Assembly (NCBI GenBank): GCA_004323695.1
Contig: SCRU01000157.1
Span: 1 to 51,439, forward strand
Direction of reading: 5' to 3'
DNA length: 51,439 nt
Source: Burkholderiaceae bacterium
Lineage (GTDB): Bacteria; Pseudomonadota; Gammaproteobacteria; Burkholderiales; Burkholderiaceae_C
This document shows positions 51,023 to 51,439 of the stretch, in pieces (positions within the stretch are counted from its first letter, which is position 1; each line of letters begins with the position of its first letter). Made by a program: the position numbers and the translations under genes. The notes beneath the pieces were generated by a model, which saw nothing but the letters and a program-made list of their open reading frames with translations, was not told the origin of the DNA and searched no databases.

Positions 51023-51439
51023 GTGAATCAATTTGCAAAACTGACCCTGCTCGGCCTTGCGCTGGCACTGAGCGCCTGCTCCGTGCTCCAGACCGACAAG
51101 ATCGACTACAAGAGCGCCAGCAAATCCACCGGCCTGGAGGTGCCCCCGGACCTGACGCAACTGGCGCCCAACAATCAGTATGCGGTGCCCGGCGCGACGG
51201 TTTCGGCGAACAGCTATGACAGCGCGCAGGTCGCCGCCAAGCCGGCGGACCAAGCGACCGCCATTTCCAGGCTGGGCGACATGCATATCGAGCACGATGG
51301 CAACGATTACTGGCTGGTAGTGGACCGGCCGGCCGACCAGCTCTGGAACCCGGTAAGCGACTTCTGGCAGGAAAACGGATTCACGCTGGCAAAGGACGAT
51401 CGCAAGCTGGGCGTGATGCAGACCGACTGGGCGGAAAAC
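51023..51439 (+). CDS. bamC: Outer-membrane assembly lipoprotein BamC (partial, 3' end beyond the window)
   Basis: The first 139 codons of a lipoprotein. The lipobox LSAC follows a hydrophobic signal (FAKLTLLGLALALSAC), and the chain continues TDKIDYKS and GLEVPPDLTQL, typical of BamC/NlpB, a component of the BAM machine that inserts outer-membrane proteins. Then LVVDRPADQLWNPVSDFWQE begins the first helix-grip domain. I place the start at the GTG 51023 because GGA lies at a proper distance; an ATG at 51011 in the same frame is the alternative. The gene runs past the end of the window. Confidence 0.9.
   Translation, partial: MNQFAKLTLLGLALALSACSVLQTDKIDYKSASKSTGLEVPPDLTQLAPNNQYAVPGATVSANSYDSAQVAAKPADQATAISRLGDMHIEHDGNDYWLVVDRPADQLWNPVSDFWQENGFTLAKDDRKLGVMQTDWAEN

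Noticed and set aside
1-51439. tRNA, rRNA, CRISPR or prophage
   Set aside because: I scanned for cloverleaf ends, repeated spacers and phage structural genes and saw none; a dedicated search would be more sensitive.

Overview
The window looks like a chromosomal segment of a betaproteobacterium of the order Burkholderiales, most likely Comamonadaceae. Reasons: uniformly high GC, a dapA-bamC pair, etfB-etfA-acyl-CoA dehydrogenase and liv transporter blocks of the kind seen in that family, TAGAAT-type -10 boxes, and intergenic repeats I associate with Comamonadaceae genomes. This is inference from gene content and repeats; there is no rRNA here to test it. No tRNA, rRNA, CRISPR array, prophage or intact insertion sequence was seen.

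Layout. 1-527 has no convincing gene. 528-1233 (-) is a Phd/PIN toxin-antitoxin pair whose toxin is frameshifted at a C homopolymer. 1397-2772 (+) holds three small enzymes or unknowns (VOC, DOPA dioxygenase-like, DUF302). 2779-7416 (-) is nitronate monooxygenase, acyl-CoA dehydrogenase, etfA and etfB. Divergent from it, 7691-12546 (+) is a branched-chain amino-acid type ABC transporter in which permease LivM and ATPase LivG are fused. 12625-14881 (-) is an MscS channel and a histone-deacetylase-like hydrolase. 14935-20555 (+) is moxR, DUF58, tgpA and mltB, with a 619-bp repeat island between DUF58 and tgpA.

20621-24846 (+) is a small accessory, defence-like cassette: an MmeI-type restriction-modification enzyme, a membrane-anchored NERD nuclease-like protein and a toxin-antitoxin pair. 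It is followed by comEC (-), an aldo/keto reductase (-), a DUF3096 microprotein and mnmD (+). 29533-33137 (-) is a regulator, beta-propeller, DUF899 and DUF2182 cluster of unknown role. 33254-34531 (+) holds ridA, then an FMN riboswitch controlling a second-type lumazine synthase (ribH2).

34599-39460 (-) is a thiosulfate-oxidation operon, soxX-Y-Z-A-K-B plus a DsrE-family gene, with no soxCD in the window. Divergent to it, 39830-42666 (+) is a Rieske-FAD reductase, DUF488 and two AhpD-like genes. 42741-48428 (-) is parE, a degenerate GGDEF membrane protein and parC. 48589-51439 (+) is an SDR, a methyltransferase, dapA and the start of bamC.

Across the window I find eight candidate copies of a roughly 55-bp degenerate repeat with a fixed-spacing core (ATAGC, 20 bases, GGGC, then a GCC). 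At least five of them lie inside or overlap coding regions (mltB, the MmeI-like gene, comEC twice, the methyltransferase). This is the observation I would follow up first.
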